A DNA stretch of 64,000 nucleotides from Carnegiea gigantea. Its lineage: Eukaryota; Streptophyta; Magnoliopsida; Caryophyllales; Cactaceae. The notes beneath the pieces were generated by a model. It had not been told where the DNA came from. It saw nothing but the letters and a program-made list of their open reading frames with translations, and did no database searches. The position numbers and the translations under genes were made by a program. Position 1 is the first letter of the stretch, and each line of letters starts with the position of its first letter. Of this stretch, positions 31,657 through 42,801 are shown piece by piece. Location of the stretch: positions 23,690 to 87,689 of the forward strand of contig JAKOGI010002765.1 of NCBI GenBank assembly GCA_029747015.1. Direction: 5' to 3'.

Positions 31657-32786
31657 TGATGTATCCTCAAGGGGCAACCAAGAGGATAGGAAAGGGGATG
31701 GAGTGAATGCAATGGAAGGTAACAACAAGGCAACTTTGAATCCACAAACTCACCTTGATTTGGAGATGATAGAATGGAACTAACACCGACCTTGGATACA
31801 GAAACACCACCAAGGTTTGATGTTAGGGCCCTTAACAACCTCTGGATACAGAAACACCACCAAGAAGGAAGTTAAGACTCTACTAGATCACCACTCAACT
31901 TGGCCAAGAGATGAGATAAGCTAGGAGAGAGTTTGAGGATTCAAAGGAGCAAAAGCTCAACTTGCATTCAATATTCAACATAAGTGGCCGGCCAAAGGGG
32001 GTGAGAGGGCATTAATACAAAAGTTCCAAGTACAAAGCATAGGCCCTAGGTTGCACTATAAGCTAAACTAGGCAAAAATACATAGATCACATCAAAGCAA
32101 AAATAGTAGATGCATCCTCCACTTGACACCTCTTCAATGCTAATCTTGAGGATGATGTGTCGGCCAAGGGGTGAATGGAAGCTTCTTGGCGGCTAAGTAC
32201 CCTTCATTATGACTCTTGCAAGTGGCTAAGCATGGGTTAGAGCAACAAAAACACCTCACCACTCTCTCTTGTACCCGGCTGGCTTGGACCGATTAAAAGG
32301 GTATTTCTTCCCTTATTTTGGTGGTTAATAGCTCCTCTTGAGTGTAATTTGGCTGAGGTTTTTTATGGTCACTTGATAATATTTTTAAAGTACTTTCAAG
32401 CCATAAAAGTTTCAACCCAAATAGAGGATAAATGGGCCACCAAACAGCCTCTTGTTTCAGCCCTGTCCAGTTCAGCGCCAGAACATAGTGATTGACTTTG
32501 CTTGGAGTTTTGAGGTATCAAATGAACTCCAAATGACGTGCAAGAGGTCTTGATGGAAAGAGCACATCTTGAACTTAAACTTAGGCTTCCTGCAACCCCA
32601 CTTTAGCCTTGGGAGGTTTAAGAAATAACGTGCACAAAACCGGGGTTGTGCACGCCTGAAATTCCAGTTTTGAGGAAATAGCTTCCTTGCTCCCTTAGGC
32701 TGATTTCTTGCATCTTGGACATGAGGTTTGGACCTTTTGGGCTCCTTTGATGGCTATGGATCACGTTAGGGGTTGGACCTCCATCA
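31657..32786 (-). repeat. CRM-D 3' LTR
   Basis: On the minus strand it starts TGATGGAGGTCC after GGGGAGGA and ends GATACATCA at 31657. It is 1130 bp, and the first 169 bp are coding. The U3 motif CAAATGAACTCCAAATG lies at about 32520-32536. Candidate left TSD GTTGG (31652-31656); the other end is lost. Confidence 0.8.
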
Positions 32787-34159
32787 TCCTCCCCTTGTTG
32801 AAGAGAATTTGCCCTCAAATTGATAAGATTATCATCCTCCTCATAAGGACTAAGGTCGGCTACGTTGAAAGTAGCCGAAACTCCATACTCACCGGGAAAA
32901 TTGATCTTGTATGCATTATCATTGATGCGTTCCAACACTTCAAAAGGACCATCGGCCCTTGGCATCAATTTGCTCTTCCTCTTAGAAGGAAACCGTTCCT
33001 TCCTTAAGTGAACCCATACCAAATCACTGGGGTGGAACACCATCTTCTTTCTATGCTTGTTGGCATGGTCTTTGTATGAGGCATTGGCCTTCTCAATCTT
33101 GGCCTTCACGGTTTCATGGAGTTTTTGGATCTCCTCCACCCGTTTGCTAGCCTCCATGTGAGGCTTCTCATTCATTTCTCTTGGAGTAAGATCAAGGGGA
33201 CTTAAAGGATCCATCCCATAGACTACCTTGAATGGTGATAAACCGGTGGCCTTGCTAGGTGACCTGTTGAAGGCGAATTCGGCTTGTGGCAAGGCTAAGT
33301 CCCAAGCTTTGATGTTGGATTTCACTAGCACTCTTAAGAGGGTTCCCAAAGTCCGGTTGGTGACTTCGCTTTGCCCATCCGTTTGAGGGTGGCCTGAAGT
33401 GCTATACTTGAGCTTGGTTCCCATCTTCTTCCAAAGTGTCACCCAAAAATGGCTAAGGAACTTGGTATCCCTATCCGAAACAATGGATCTAGGGATGCCA
33501 TGTAGCCTTATTACTTCCTTGAAGTATAACTCGGCAATGTGGGTGGCATCATTGGTCTTGGTACAAGGTATGAAATGGGCCATCTTAGAGAAACGATCAA
33601 CAACAACAAAGATCGAATCTTTACCCCTTTGTGTCCTTGGAAGGCCAAGGATGAAATCCATGCTTACATCTTCCCAAGGGTGATTGGGAGTAGGTAGGGG
33701 TGTATAGAGACCGTGGGGTAGGAGGTGGTTTTTGGCAACTTGGCAAGTTGCACATCTCTTCAACACGTCTTGGACATCTTTGCTCATACTCGGCCAATAA
33801 TAGTGTTCCCTTAACATCATAAGGGTCTTGTTTTCTCCAAAGTGACCGGCAAGAGATCCGCTATGGACCTCACGGATGAGCAACTCTCTTGTGCCACACT
33901 TAGGCACACATAATCTTGAACTCTTGAATAAAAAGCCATCTTGGACAAGGAAATCACCTTTAGGGTGCCGAAGGCATTCTTTGTAGAGCTCTCCCAATTC
34001 TTCATCATTCTCATATAGGGACTTCAAGTGCTCAAAGCCAAGGATGCAAGCATCAAGTTGGAATAGAAGTAACTGCCTCCTTGACAAGGCATCGGCTCCT
34101 TGATTGAGCTTTCCGGATTTGTGCTTGATGGTGAAGTTAAAAGATTGGAGGAACTCCAC
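32618..34159 (-). CDS. CRM-D integrase with LTR-encoded tail
   Basis: A 513-codon uninterrupted frame. It begins in the RNase H end (SGKLNQGADALSRR). Integrase follows with its zinc-binding region (HSGSLAGHFGENK, RCATCQ) and catalytic acids in MDFILGL, SDRDTKFLSHF and GQSEVTNRTLG (D, D, E). The C-terminal domain has [31 protein letters not shown] and [15 protein letters not shown]. The frame enters the 3' LTR at 32786 and continues about 56 codons, including PKGPNLMSKMQEI, in the place of the CR motif of CRM integrases. This is the best preserved CRM integrase here. An 11-bp tandem duplication just upstream (about 34186-34208) breaks its link to RNase H. Confidence 0.9.
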   Translation of the reverse strand: MEFLQSFNFTIKHKSGKLNQGADALSRRQLLLFQLDACILGFEHLKSLYENDEELGELYKECLRHPKGDFLVQDGFLFKSSRLCVPKCGTRELLIREVHSGSLAGHFGENKTLMMLREHYYWPSMSKDVQDVLKRCATCQVAKNHLLPHGLYTPLPTPNHPWEDVSMDFILGLPRTQRGKDSIFVVVDRFSKMAHFIPCTKTNDATHIAELYFKEVIRLHGIPRSIVSDRDTKFLSHFWVTLWKKMGTKLKYSTSGHPQTDGQSEVTNRTLGTLLRVLVKSNIKAWDLALPQAEFAFNRSPSKATGLSPFKVVYGMDPLSPLDLTPREMNEKPHMEASKRVEEIQKLHETVKAKIEKANASYKDHANKHRKKMVFHPSDLVWVHLRKERFPSKRKSKLMPRADGPFEVLERINDNAYKINFPGEYGVSATFNVADLSPYEEDDNLINLRANSLQQGEDDGGPTPNVIHSHQRSPKGPNLMSKMQEISLREQGSYFLKTGISGVHNPGFVHVIS

Positions 34160-34184
34160 CCACTTGGCATGCCGTGAGTTAAGC

Positions 34185-34454
34185 TTATGTTGCCCTTGAA
34201 TGCCCTTGAATGTATTTCAAGGCTTCATGGTCGGAGTGCAAAATGAACTCACTAGCCACCAAGTAATGACTCCAATGCTCAAGGCACCTTACTATTGCAT
34301 AGAACTCCTTATCATAAGTGGAGTACTTCCTCCTTGAGTCACAAAGCTTCTCACTAAAGAAGGCTAAGGGCCGCCCTTCTTGAGTGAGGACTCCTTCAAT
34401 GCCAACTCCCGAGGCATCACACTCTACCTCAAACACCTTTTCAAAGCATGGCAA
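34185..34454 (-). pseudogene. CRM-D RNase H fragment
   Basis: Reads [38 protein letters not shown] and [13 protein letters not shown]. It is separated from the RT ORF by an in-frame TAA near 34508 and a lost C near 34562, and from integrase by a tandem duplication near 34186-34208. The first catalytic Asp (CDAS) is present. Confidence 0.82.
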
Positions 34455-34552
34455 GGCAAGGACCGGTGCTTGGGTGAGCTTGGACTTGATGGTTTCAAAG
34501 GCTTCTTAGGCTTTGGGAGTCCACTTGAATGATGTGCCTTTGATAACCTCGG

Positions 34553-35275
34553 TCATAGGGCCATAATGGTACTAAAGTTTCTAATGAACCGCCTATAGAA
34601 TGAGGCAAGCCCATGGAAACTTCGCACATCATGAATGCTCTTTGGGATTGGCCAAGACCGAATGGCTTCCACCTTACTCTCATCAACCTTGATACCTTCA
34701 TTTGTAACAATGTAACCAAGGAAGGTCACCTCATGAGTGAAAAAGGTGCACTTCTTGAGGTTACCATAGAGCTTTTCTTTTTCTAGGACCTTAATGACTT
34801 GGGTGAGATGTTGAAGGTGCTCTTCTTCATTCTTGCTATAGATGAGGATGTCATCAAAATACACCACAACAAATTTGCCAATAAAGGGTCGGAACACTTG
34901 GTTCATAAGCCGCATGAAGGTACTTGGAGCATTCGACAATCCGAATGGCATGACTAGCCACTCATACAAGCCTCCTTTGGTTTTGAAGGCCGTCTTCCAT
35001 TCATCTCCCTCTCTAATGCGGATTTGGTAGTAACCACTTCTCAAATCCACCTTAGAGAACACCCTAGAACCATATAACTCATCAAGCATATCCTCAAGGC
35101 GGGGAATAGGATATCTATACTTGATGGTTATCTTGTTGATTGCCCGACTATCAACACACATACGCATGCTCCCATCTTTCTTTGGCACAAGGAGGGCCGG
35201 AAACGCACAAGGGCTCAAGCTCTCTCTAATCAACCCCTTATCCATAAGCTCATCAACTTGCCTTTGGATCTCCAT
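34553..35275 (-). CDS. CRM-D reverse transcriptase
   Basis: A 240-codon frame starts at [18 protein letters not shown] motifs in order: [61 protein letters not shown], catalytic YFDDILIYS at about residues 143-151, then VTFLGYIVT and [14 protein letters not shown]. It ends FSTIMAL, where a shortened C run shifts the frame. The domain looks complete. The linker with PR (35230-35547) is in another frame, so the protein could not be made as part of a polyprotein. Confidence 0.88.
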   Translation of the reverse strand: MEIQRQVDELMDKGLIRESLSPCAFPALLVPKKDGSMRMCVDSRAINKITIKYRYPIPRLEDMLDELYGSRVFSKVDLRSGYYQIRIREGDEWKTAFKTKGGLYEWLVMPFGLSNAPSTFMRLMNQVFRPFIGKFVVVYFDDILIYSKNEEEHLQHLTQVIKVLEKEKLYGNLKKCTFFTHEVTFLGYIVTNEGIKVDESKVEAIRSWPIPKSIHDVRSFHGLASFYRRFIRNFSTIMAL

Positions 35276-35547
35276 GGTTTCCTTGGGGTTTGTTCGGTAA
35301 GCCGGTTTGTTAGGGAGAATAGAACCGGTATGAGATCAATATAGTGTTGAATGGTTCTTTGTGGTGGTAGGCCGGGGGGTATTTCTTCGGGGAAGACATG
35401 GCTAAATTGCTCAAGGAGGGAAATGGCTAGGGGATGAGATGGTGTGGGGGTTTCGGCTTCTTCAAGAGAGGCTAGGATCCACTCCTTAAAGGCCTTGAAT
35501 TCATGGTGAGAAGCCTTAAGGAGAGGCTCACTCACGGCGAGAAGCAT
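35230..35547 (-). pseudogene. CRM-D protease-RT linker
   Basis: Contains EFKAFKEWILASLEE, LEQFSHVFPEEIPPGLP and [13 protein letters not shown], the conserved approach to RT in this clade (the CRM-A copy reads NHVFPQEIPHGLPPQRTIQ). It shifts frame near 35320-35330, where other copies read a PGS..NKPAYRM stretch. No catalytic function. Confidence 0.75.
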
Positions 35548-35600
35548 GTCCGAATGGTCATGGCTTGGTTGGGGCTTACTTTTGTGGAGTTGGGAAGGGC

Positions 35601-36336
35601 TTAATGGGCAAGGGTGATCTTTTTCCCATCTTTGTGGAAGGTGTAGGTGTTTAGATAGCCATCATGTATGACCTTCCGATCAAACAACCAAGGTCTCCCC
35701 AACAAAAGGTGACATACATCCATGGGGATGATATCACACCACAATTCATCAAGATAGTGCTTCCCAATTGAAAATGAAATCAAACACCTTGAATTAACTT
35801 GCAACCCTTTACCTTGATTTAGCCATTGGATGTTGTAGGGGTGAGGATGAGCCGAAGCTTGAAGGCCAAGCTTCTCCACCATAGTCGCGGAGGCCACATT
35901 TGCACAACTCCCTCCATCAATGATGAGGGAACATACTTTGCTTTGAATAGTACATCTTGTATGAAAGATGTTCTCCCTTTGCTCTTCAAGTTCTCCCCTT
36001 TTTGCACTTAAAGCTCTCCTCAATACAAGCAACTCTCCTTCATCCGCTTCCTCAATCACTTCTTCTCGTTCCTCCATGTAATACACACCTTCTCTCTCCT
36101 CCTCCTCTACTCCCTCTTCTTCCCTCTTCTCATCCCATTCGGCCAAGGTAATAATCCTCCTATTTGGACCCTCCGAAGCAATGTGCCCAAGACCTTGACA
36201 TTTGAAACATCTCCTTTGGTCATTTGGCTTAGGGTTGGGACGGTTTTGGGGTGGTGGCCCTTTTTGTGGAGTTTGGTTCTTTTGTGGAGGTGAGGGTGTA
36301 GCAACCGTAGGCTTGGGAGGTGGACAAGAGCTCCCC
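35601..36336 (-). pseudogene. CRM-D Gag end and protease
   Basis: From 36336 the minus strand has a proline-rich linker and the knuckle CFKCQGLGHIASEGP, with Gly replacing the last Cys. A continuous frame from 36146 follows: acidic MAEWDEKREEEG, DEGELLVLRRALS, FHTRCTIQSKVCSLIIDGGS with the protease active site IDGGSCANVAS, WLNQGKGLQVNSRC and LLLGRPWLFDRK. The frame stops at 35601. A purifying trace is hard to judge: the protease domain looks whole but the knuckle is broken. Confidence 0.83.
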
Positions 36337-37467
36337 TGATGGGGATCAGCCCCAAGGGGTTCTTATAGCTCAAGAGGTCACAAAGGCTTTCCAAGGATTA
36401 GAAATCACTCAAGACACGATCACTTGCATTCTGCCGGGCTCATCCCGCACATGGCCCGAATTTCTGACCTTCGTGACCTGATGCCCTGAGGCTTTAAAGC
36501 CAAACATTTGGTATGTCTGGAAAGATTGGAGAGTTAGCTGCCCAATAAATCAAGTTTCAGCCCATTTGGATGTCATTTGCCCATCGAAACCCTTTGTTAA
36601 AACCAAACTGTCCAAAACTGTTTTCCAGGTCAGATTTTGTCCGGTTTTGGGAGCCCATTTTCCCCAACCTAAAGTAACCCTAACAACCTGGAATTTTAAC
36701 CCCTAGATCCTTTTTTGAATTGGCTAAAAGGGTGGGAAAAGAACCCAGAGTCAAACGTGTCCCAAGGAGGCTAAAAGCAAGGAAACTTCTAAAGCTGCTT
36801 TTGGGAAGTCAGCCTGCACCAGCTCACTTGTTCTGTTTATATCTCCTGAACGGCTGCACCAAATGAGCTCCAAAAGTAGTCATATGAAAGAAAACTTTCT
36901 AAGCTTTCTAATAAGGTATGTTGGAGCCAATTTGGGTAAGTAAGGACGAAGATACAGCTGCTGAAAGTTGACCCTGCAATCTGGAAAACTGGACAGCAAC
37001 TGTCAACATCACCTTTTGTACTTTTCTTGCTTTTTGTGCTTCCCTTTGTCTTGATCCGTTTGGCTTGCATTGTAACCCATGTAATCTGAATTTTGAGGCT
37101 CCCTCCTATATAAGGGACCTTTAGGAATGTAAGAAGGCAGTTTGAATATCATGCAATGAAATCTGAGTGTTTTACTCTCCATTGAAACTCCTAGTTGCTT
37201 TAGCTTGAATTGGCTAGTTCAAGTGGTGATCTTCTAGGGTCCTTTCTCTTGCTTATGGTGGTGATATTCTGTATCCATAAGTGAAGAAGGAATAGCCCAA
37301 CTTCTCCTCTAAGGGGCGCCTTTGGCTTATCTTAGACAAGAGAGTTGCACACTATCCATCAAGACCGGTTGAGCTCATTGTTCTTTTCGGTTTTTTGCTT
37401 GTCCTTGTTTTCAATCTTCCCTATCATACATTCTGATCTTTGACATTCCCATGGTTAACATACATCA
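36337..37467 (+). repeat. CRM-A LTR1
   Basis: 1131 bp, TGATGGGGATCAGCC to TTAACATACATCA; TATA box CTATATAAG at 37106-37114; U3 motifs at about 36563-36580 and 36836-36870. It abuts truncated CRM-D on the left. Confidence 0.9.
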
Positions 37468-37470
37468 TCT

Positions 37471-37482
37471 TGGTATCAGAGC
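37471..37482 (+). promoter_or_regulatory. Primer-binding site, tRNA-iMet type
   Basis: TGGTATCAGAGC, 3 nt after LTR1. Confidence 0.9.
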
Positions 37483-37576
37483 TTAGGCTACCCTCTTGGC
37501 CAAGCTTCCCCCCAAACACATTTCTCAAACACAAGCCACAAAACATCCTTTCTCTATCTGCACGGGACAGAATTGT

Positions 37577-37687
37577 GGCACGGCCTACCCGTGCTTTAAG
37601 GCACGACCGTGCCACCTCTTTTCTGCACTTTTTTCACGGCAGTAACTTGGCACGGGAAGCCCGTGTCCCACGGCACGACCGTGCCAC
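37577..37687 (+). promoter_or_regulatory. Leader paired inverted repeats (CACGG motif)
   Basis: Block 1: GGCACGGCCTACCCGTGC plus GGCACGACCGTGCC. Block 2: GGCACGGGAAGCCCGTGTC plus GGCACGACCGTGCC. They end 50 nt before the gag ATG. Confidence 0.7.
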
Positions 37688-37736
37688 CCCATTCTCAGCC
37701 AAATCTCGTGTTTCTCTCCCACAAAGCTCACATATC

Positions 37737-38060
37737 ATGTCTTCTAGGCAAACACCCGAGCAAGTGGCCGAGCAAGCCTCAAGAGAAAAGGCCGAAATGG
37801 AAGCTAGAGTCAAGTACTTGCAAACTCAACTTCAAAGGCTCATGAAGGAAAGGAGAGACAACTTGAGGGATTCACCTATTCCAAGTGAATCTAGTGACCC
37901 GGGTGAAAGTGATTCGGATTTCAACCCTTTTGGGTCACAAGGAAGAGCTAGTAGAGGATCAAGGAGACAAGAAAGGCGTCAAGGAGGTGGATTCAACGAC
38001 TTCAAAGTTGACATCCCCGAGTTTGAAGGCAAGCTTGATCCGGACGAGTTCTTGGATTAG
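37737..38060 (+). pseudogene. CRM-A unit I Gag N-terminus, ends at a stop
   Basis: Starts MSSRQTPEQVAEQASREK. The frame runs 107 codons to DPDEFLD and ends at TAG (38058-38060), where unit II has a Trp codon. The frame is also open about 99 codons upstream through the leader hairpins, but MSS is the conserved start in all copies. The same frame continues after the stop. Confidence 0.85.
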
Positions 38061-40238
38061 CTACAAACCGTGGAGAGGGTGTTCGACTACAAGGACATCC
38101 CGGATGAAAAGAAGGTAAAACTAGTTGCCCTTAAACTTAGAAAGTATGCTTCTGCTTGGTGGGCTAATGTTTTATCTAAGAGGGCCAAGAAAGGGAAGGG
38201 GAAGATTAAAACTTGGAGGAAAATGAAAGAAAAACTCAAAGAGAAGTTCCTTCCATCTCACTACCTTCAAGAGAACTTTTCTAGACTTCACCATTTGAGA
38301 CAAGGGGCTTTAAGTGTGGAGGAATATACAAGGGAGTTTGAGCAATTGATCATAAAATGTGACCTTAAAGAGGATGAGGAACAAACTTTGGTGAGGTATC
38401 TTTGTGGGTTGGATGAGAAGATAGCCCATATAGTAGAGTTGCACCCATACACCACCCTTGATGAGTTAAGTTCTCTAGCTCACAAGGTGGAACTACAAAA
38501 GAAGACTAAGGGAAAGAGAGAAGCCTTTAAACCACAAAATCGTGCCTACACTCCTCAAAGGCCTTCATACACCACGCCAAAGCCCTTTAACCCTCCAGAC
38601 CCGAAACCTCCTCCCCCTTCGGTCCCTAAAACAGCCCCTCAAATGTCCACAAAACCAAAGGAGACAAGGAGGTGCTTTAGGTGCCAAGGCCTTGGACATA
38701 TTGCATCCGAATGTCCAAACAAGAGAGTGGTCATCCTAGCCGAGTACCAAGCATCTTTTGAAGAAGAAATGGAAGAAGAAAAGGAGTTGTACTTGAATGA
38801 GGCCCTAGAAGAAGTAGAGGAGGGCCCGGATGAAGGTGAACTCTTGGTGGTTAGGCGAGCTTTGAGTGGGTTGGCTACTCAAGATGGGAATGAACAAAGG
38901 GAGGCCATCTTGCACACGAGGTGCACCATAGGAGGCAAAGTATGTTCCCTCATCATTGATGGAGGGAGTTGTGCAAATGTGGCATCCAAGACCTTGGTGG
39001 ACAAGCTTCAACTCACGGCATCTCCACACCCTTTTCCATACACCATTCAATGGCTCAATCAAGGCAAAGGGATCCAAGTCTCATCTCGTTGTTTAGTTTC
39101 TTTGAGCATTGGAAAGAACTATAAGGATGAAATTTGGTGTGATGTGATTCCCATGGATGCATGTCATGTACTCCTTGGTAGACCGTGGCTCTTTGATAGA
39201 AATGGTATGCATGATGGCCGAATGAACACCTACTCCTTCATCCTAGACCACAAGAAAATCACCCTTACCCCCATTCGTCCTTCCCAACTCCTCAAGCCAA
39301 AAGAAACCCCACAAAAAGATATCCTACTCACTAACCTCCTCAAGGCCGAAAACCATGAGTATGAGTCATTCAAGGAGTGGCTCCTACTTGGCCTAGGTGA
39401 AACCGAAACCGTCACTCACCCCCATCCCCTCCTCATCCCTCTTCTCCAAGCCTATAACCATGTGTTTCCGCAAGAAATTCCCCATGGCCTACCCCCTCAA
39501 AGAACCATCCAACACAAAATAGACCTCATTCCCGGATCCACCCTTCCAAATAAACCGGCCTATAGAATGAATCCACAGGAAACCCAAGAAATCCAAAGAC
39601 AAGTGAATGAACTTTTGGCCAAAGGAATGATTCGGGAAAGCTTGAGTCCTTGTGCTGTTCCGGCCTTATTGGTACCAAAGAAGGATGGAAGCATGAGGAT
39701 GTGTGTGGATAGTCGGGCTATCAACAAAATTACTATTAAGTACCGCTATACCATCCCTAGATTGGAGGACCTACTTGATGAGTTGCATGGGGCCACCATT
39801 TTCTCTAAGATTGATCTTAGGAGTGGCTACTATCAAATTCGAATCTATGAAGGTGATGAATGGAAGACGGCATTCAAGACCAAGGGGGGACTATATGAAT
39901 GGTTGGTCATGCCATTCGGCCTTACCAATGCTCCAAGCACTTTCATGCGTCTAATGAATCAAGTCCTCAAGCCTTTCATTGGAAGGTTTGTGGTGGTCCA
40001 TTTCGATGACATCTTGGTTTATAGCCAAGGTGAGAAGGAGCATGCTAATCACCTCCAACAAGTTCTTGAAGTTCTCTCCCAAGAGAAGTTATATGGCAAC
40101 TTGGAGAAGTGTCACTTCTTCACTCCCCAAGTTGTTTTCTTAGGGTATGTTGTTTCGGCCCATGGTATACAAGTGGACGAGAGCAAAGTTCAATCCATCC
40201 GGGAATGGCCGGTTCACTTCCTTTATTCACAAAAGTGA
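38061..40238 (+). pseudogene. CRM-A unit I Gag to RT
   Basis: In frame with 37737-38060. Gag core (WWANVLSKRAKKGKGK, VEEYTREFEQL), knuckle CFRCQGLGHIASECP, protease SLIIDGGSCANVAS, the linker QEIPHGLPPQRTIQ and RT ([28 protein letters not shown]). The catalytic block is HFDDILVYS: the Tyr of YFDD is His here, unlike unit II. The frame ends in a corrupted segment at about 40210-40238 (REWPVHFLYSQK), where unit II continues with [14 protein letters not shown]. It is interrupted at 40356 by CRM-B IV. Confidence 0.88.
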
Positions 40239-40470
40239 GGAGTCTTTCATGGTCTAGCCTTTTATAGGAGTGTTGTCAGAACTTTTAGCACATCATAGGC
40301 TCTTTGACGAGATTCTCAAATCAAAGAAAATTGAGTGGAATGAAAAAGGCCCAAGTGAGTATGTGTGGGTGGCAAGGTGAACCAAATCAAAACTCCAACT
40401 CAAATAGCCAAATTGGAAGAGAATGAAAGATCGGATGAGAGGGAGAAGGCATTTCACCTAACAAGAAAAA
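40210..40470 (+). other. Indel-dense segment at an insertion border
   Basis: Compared with the same pol sequence in unit II (51180-51320) and with sister CRM-B LTRs, this stretch has many one-base gains and losses in about 260 bp. Its surroundings have almost none. It spans the left border of CRM-B IV. The pattern looks like poor consensus quality, not natural decay. Confidence 0.6.
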
Positions 40471-41515
40471 GCGAGATAGAACAAGATCTTGTAATTGAGA
40501 TAATCCTTCACGGAGCCACTCAATGACTGGACCTTGGGCTAATTCTCTTGTCTTAACCAAGGAATCACTCCAATTGGAAAAGGAAGAGAACCTAGAACAC
40601 CACTTGAATTTGCCACAATTCAAGATATAGAACTAGGAATTTAGTTGCATTTTTGAGAAACACACTCAAAGTACTTGCATTGCTTTGGAAATTTCTTACC
40701 ATGCTGAATGAATAGCTTCACGCGCCCCTCCCCTTTTTATAGACTCAGTAAAAGACAATCAAAGGACTCAAATAACTCCTAAACAAGTAAAATAGCTAAG
40801 AAAAGTTCTAAGAAAAATGGAAAAGATTCATCATAAAAGGGTGGGGAGAAGGTTACAAGGAATATTCTAGGATTTTTGCAGCTGATACATCAATCTAGAA
40901 GCATCTAAAACGTGCACAATATCAGCCACACAAATATATGTAACCTAAGACTCTTCATATTCCTAGCATTAATTCTTGCAACTGCCTCAACTTCAACAGA
41001 GCATAACTTCCAAAATACTCGGCCAAATCACGCGTTCTTGGGCTTGTTAGAAAGCCCTGGAAGTCTATTTCCCAGAATGGGCTCATTTGCTCAATTTGGA
41101 TAAGCGGTTTGAAAGTTATGGCCCAAACAATGCACCTATCTTAGACTGGACTGGATCAACATAACGTATCTTTGAGTGATATTTTGCCCAACCAAATGAT
41201 GTCCAAATTAAACAAACTTGGGCTTATTTGAAAGCTGAAATCTTAAACTTCAAAACCATGTGGAGCCTCAAGTTGTGGGTCCACTTGAGCTTGTCCAAAA
41301 GTGGTCACAAAAAATCGGGTTACGCAGGGATGAATTCAGCCGCCAAAATTTCTAGCAAAGCTTAACCTCTTTTTGAGCTGTGTTCATAGTGTCGTGAGTC
41401 TTTGAACTCACTTAATAAGACCAAATAAGCACACTTCCAATCATGATCTTCTTTGACCCTTTTCTTCTTTGAAATTGGACTTGAATAAAAATGATGCATA
41501 TGGAAATATGCATCA
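40356..41515 (-). repeat. CRM-B IV 3' LTR
   Basis: Starts TGAGTATGTGTGGG (a corrupted TGATGTATATGTGGG) and ends with the palindrome at 41492-41515. The left 110 bp are indel-rich. Confidence 0.83.
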
Positions 41516-41650
41516 TACTCCCCGGGTGGTTTTGAGTTTGTCCTCAAACTCAAAGAGTTAGCAAGCCTCTCAAGAAAGGGGTCACGCTCACAATATGGGA
41601 GCTTTTGGGGAAGGAGGTCACAGGGCATCACCTCTAGAGAGATATAGAAG
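41516..41650 (-). other. CRM-B IV internal region, 3' end
   Basis: Encodes the element-end motif LSLRTNSKPPGEYD and LPQKLPYCERDPFLERL on the minus strand. It continues at 42802 after the nested LTR. Confidence 0.75.
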
Positions 41651-42801
41651 TGATGGATATGTGGTGCAAGTGAACCAAATCAATCTCCAACTCAAATAAG
41701 CCAAATTGGAAAGAGAAATGAAAGATGGATGAGATGGATGAAGAACTTCACTACTCAAGAAAAAGGGATAGAACAAGATCTTGTAATTGAGATAATCCTT
41801 CACGGAGCCACTCAATGACTTGATCTTGGACTAATTCTCTTGTCTTAACCAAGGAATCACTCCAATTGGAAAAGGAAGAGAACCTAGAACACCACTTGAA
41901 TTAGCCAAATTCAAGATATAGAACTAGGAATTTTTGAGACACCAATGAGAATCACTCTCAAAGGTGCTTGTATTACTTTGGAAATCTCTTACAATGCTGG
42001 ATGATTAGCTTCACATGCCCCTCTTTATATAGGCTCAGCAAAAGACAACAAAAGGACTCAAATAACTCCTAACAATTAAAACTAGTAAAATGAAAAGACT
42101 AAGATAAATGGAAAGACACATCATAAAAGGGGGTGGGGGAGGTTACAAGGAATATTCTAGGATTTTTGCAGCTGATTACATCAATCTAGAAGCATCTAAA
42201 ACGGGCACAATATCAGCCACACAAATATATGTAACCTAAGACTCTTCATATTCCCAGCATTAATCCTTGCAACTGCATCAACTTCAACAGAGCATAACTT
42301 CCAGAATACTCGGCCAAATCACGCGTTCTTGGGCTTGTTAGAAAGCCCGGGAAGTCTACTTTCCAGAATGGGCTCATTTGCTCAATTTGGATAAGCGGTT
42401 TGAAAGTTATGGCCCAAACAATGCACCCATCTCAGACTGGACTGGATCAGCACAACGTATCTTTGAGTGATATTTTGCCCAATCAAATGATGTCCAAATT
42501 AAATAAAATTGGGCTTATTTTAAAGCTGACATCTTAAGCTTCAAAAGCACATGGGCCATCAAGTTGTGGGTCCACTTGAGCTTGTCCAAAAATGGTCACA
42601 AAAATCGGGTTCCGCAGGGATGAATTCAGCACCAAATTTCTAGCCAAGTTTAACCTCTTTTTGACCTCTTCATAGTGTCGTGAGTCTTTGAACTCACTTA
42701 ATAAGACCAAATAAGCACACTTCCAAGCATGATCTTCTTTGACCCTTTTCTTCTTTGAAATTGGACTTGAATAAAAATGATGCATATGGAAATATGCATC
42801 A
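41651..42801 (-). repeat. Solo CRM-B LTR nested in CRM-B IV
   Basis: 1151 bp, TGATGGATATGTGG to the palindrome at 42778-42801. GATATAGAAG on the left and GAAGAGGG on the right reconstitute the uninterrupted internal sequence, supporting insertion with a 4-5-bp TSD followed by LTR-LTR recombination. Confidence 0.8.

Larger units (their letters stand above)
31657..36336 (-). mobile_element. CRM-D element, 5' part missing
   Basis: A minus-strand element with 3' LTR, integrase, RNase H, RT, protease and zinc knuckle, cut inside gag at 36336 by the first LTR of the CRM-A array. Gag core, leader, PBS and 5' LTR are absent and do not reappear after 54162. Confidence 0.82.

Noticed and set aside
37440..37736. 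N-terminal extension of CRM-A Gag through PBS and hairpins (also 48361-48702)
   Set aside because: The frame is open in units I and II but closed in the 29579 copy, and the RHDRAT peptide repeat simply mirrors the DNA inverted repeats. The shared MSS start is more credible.
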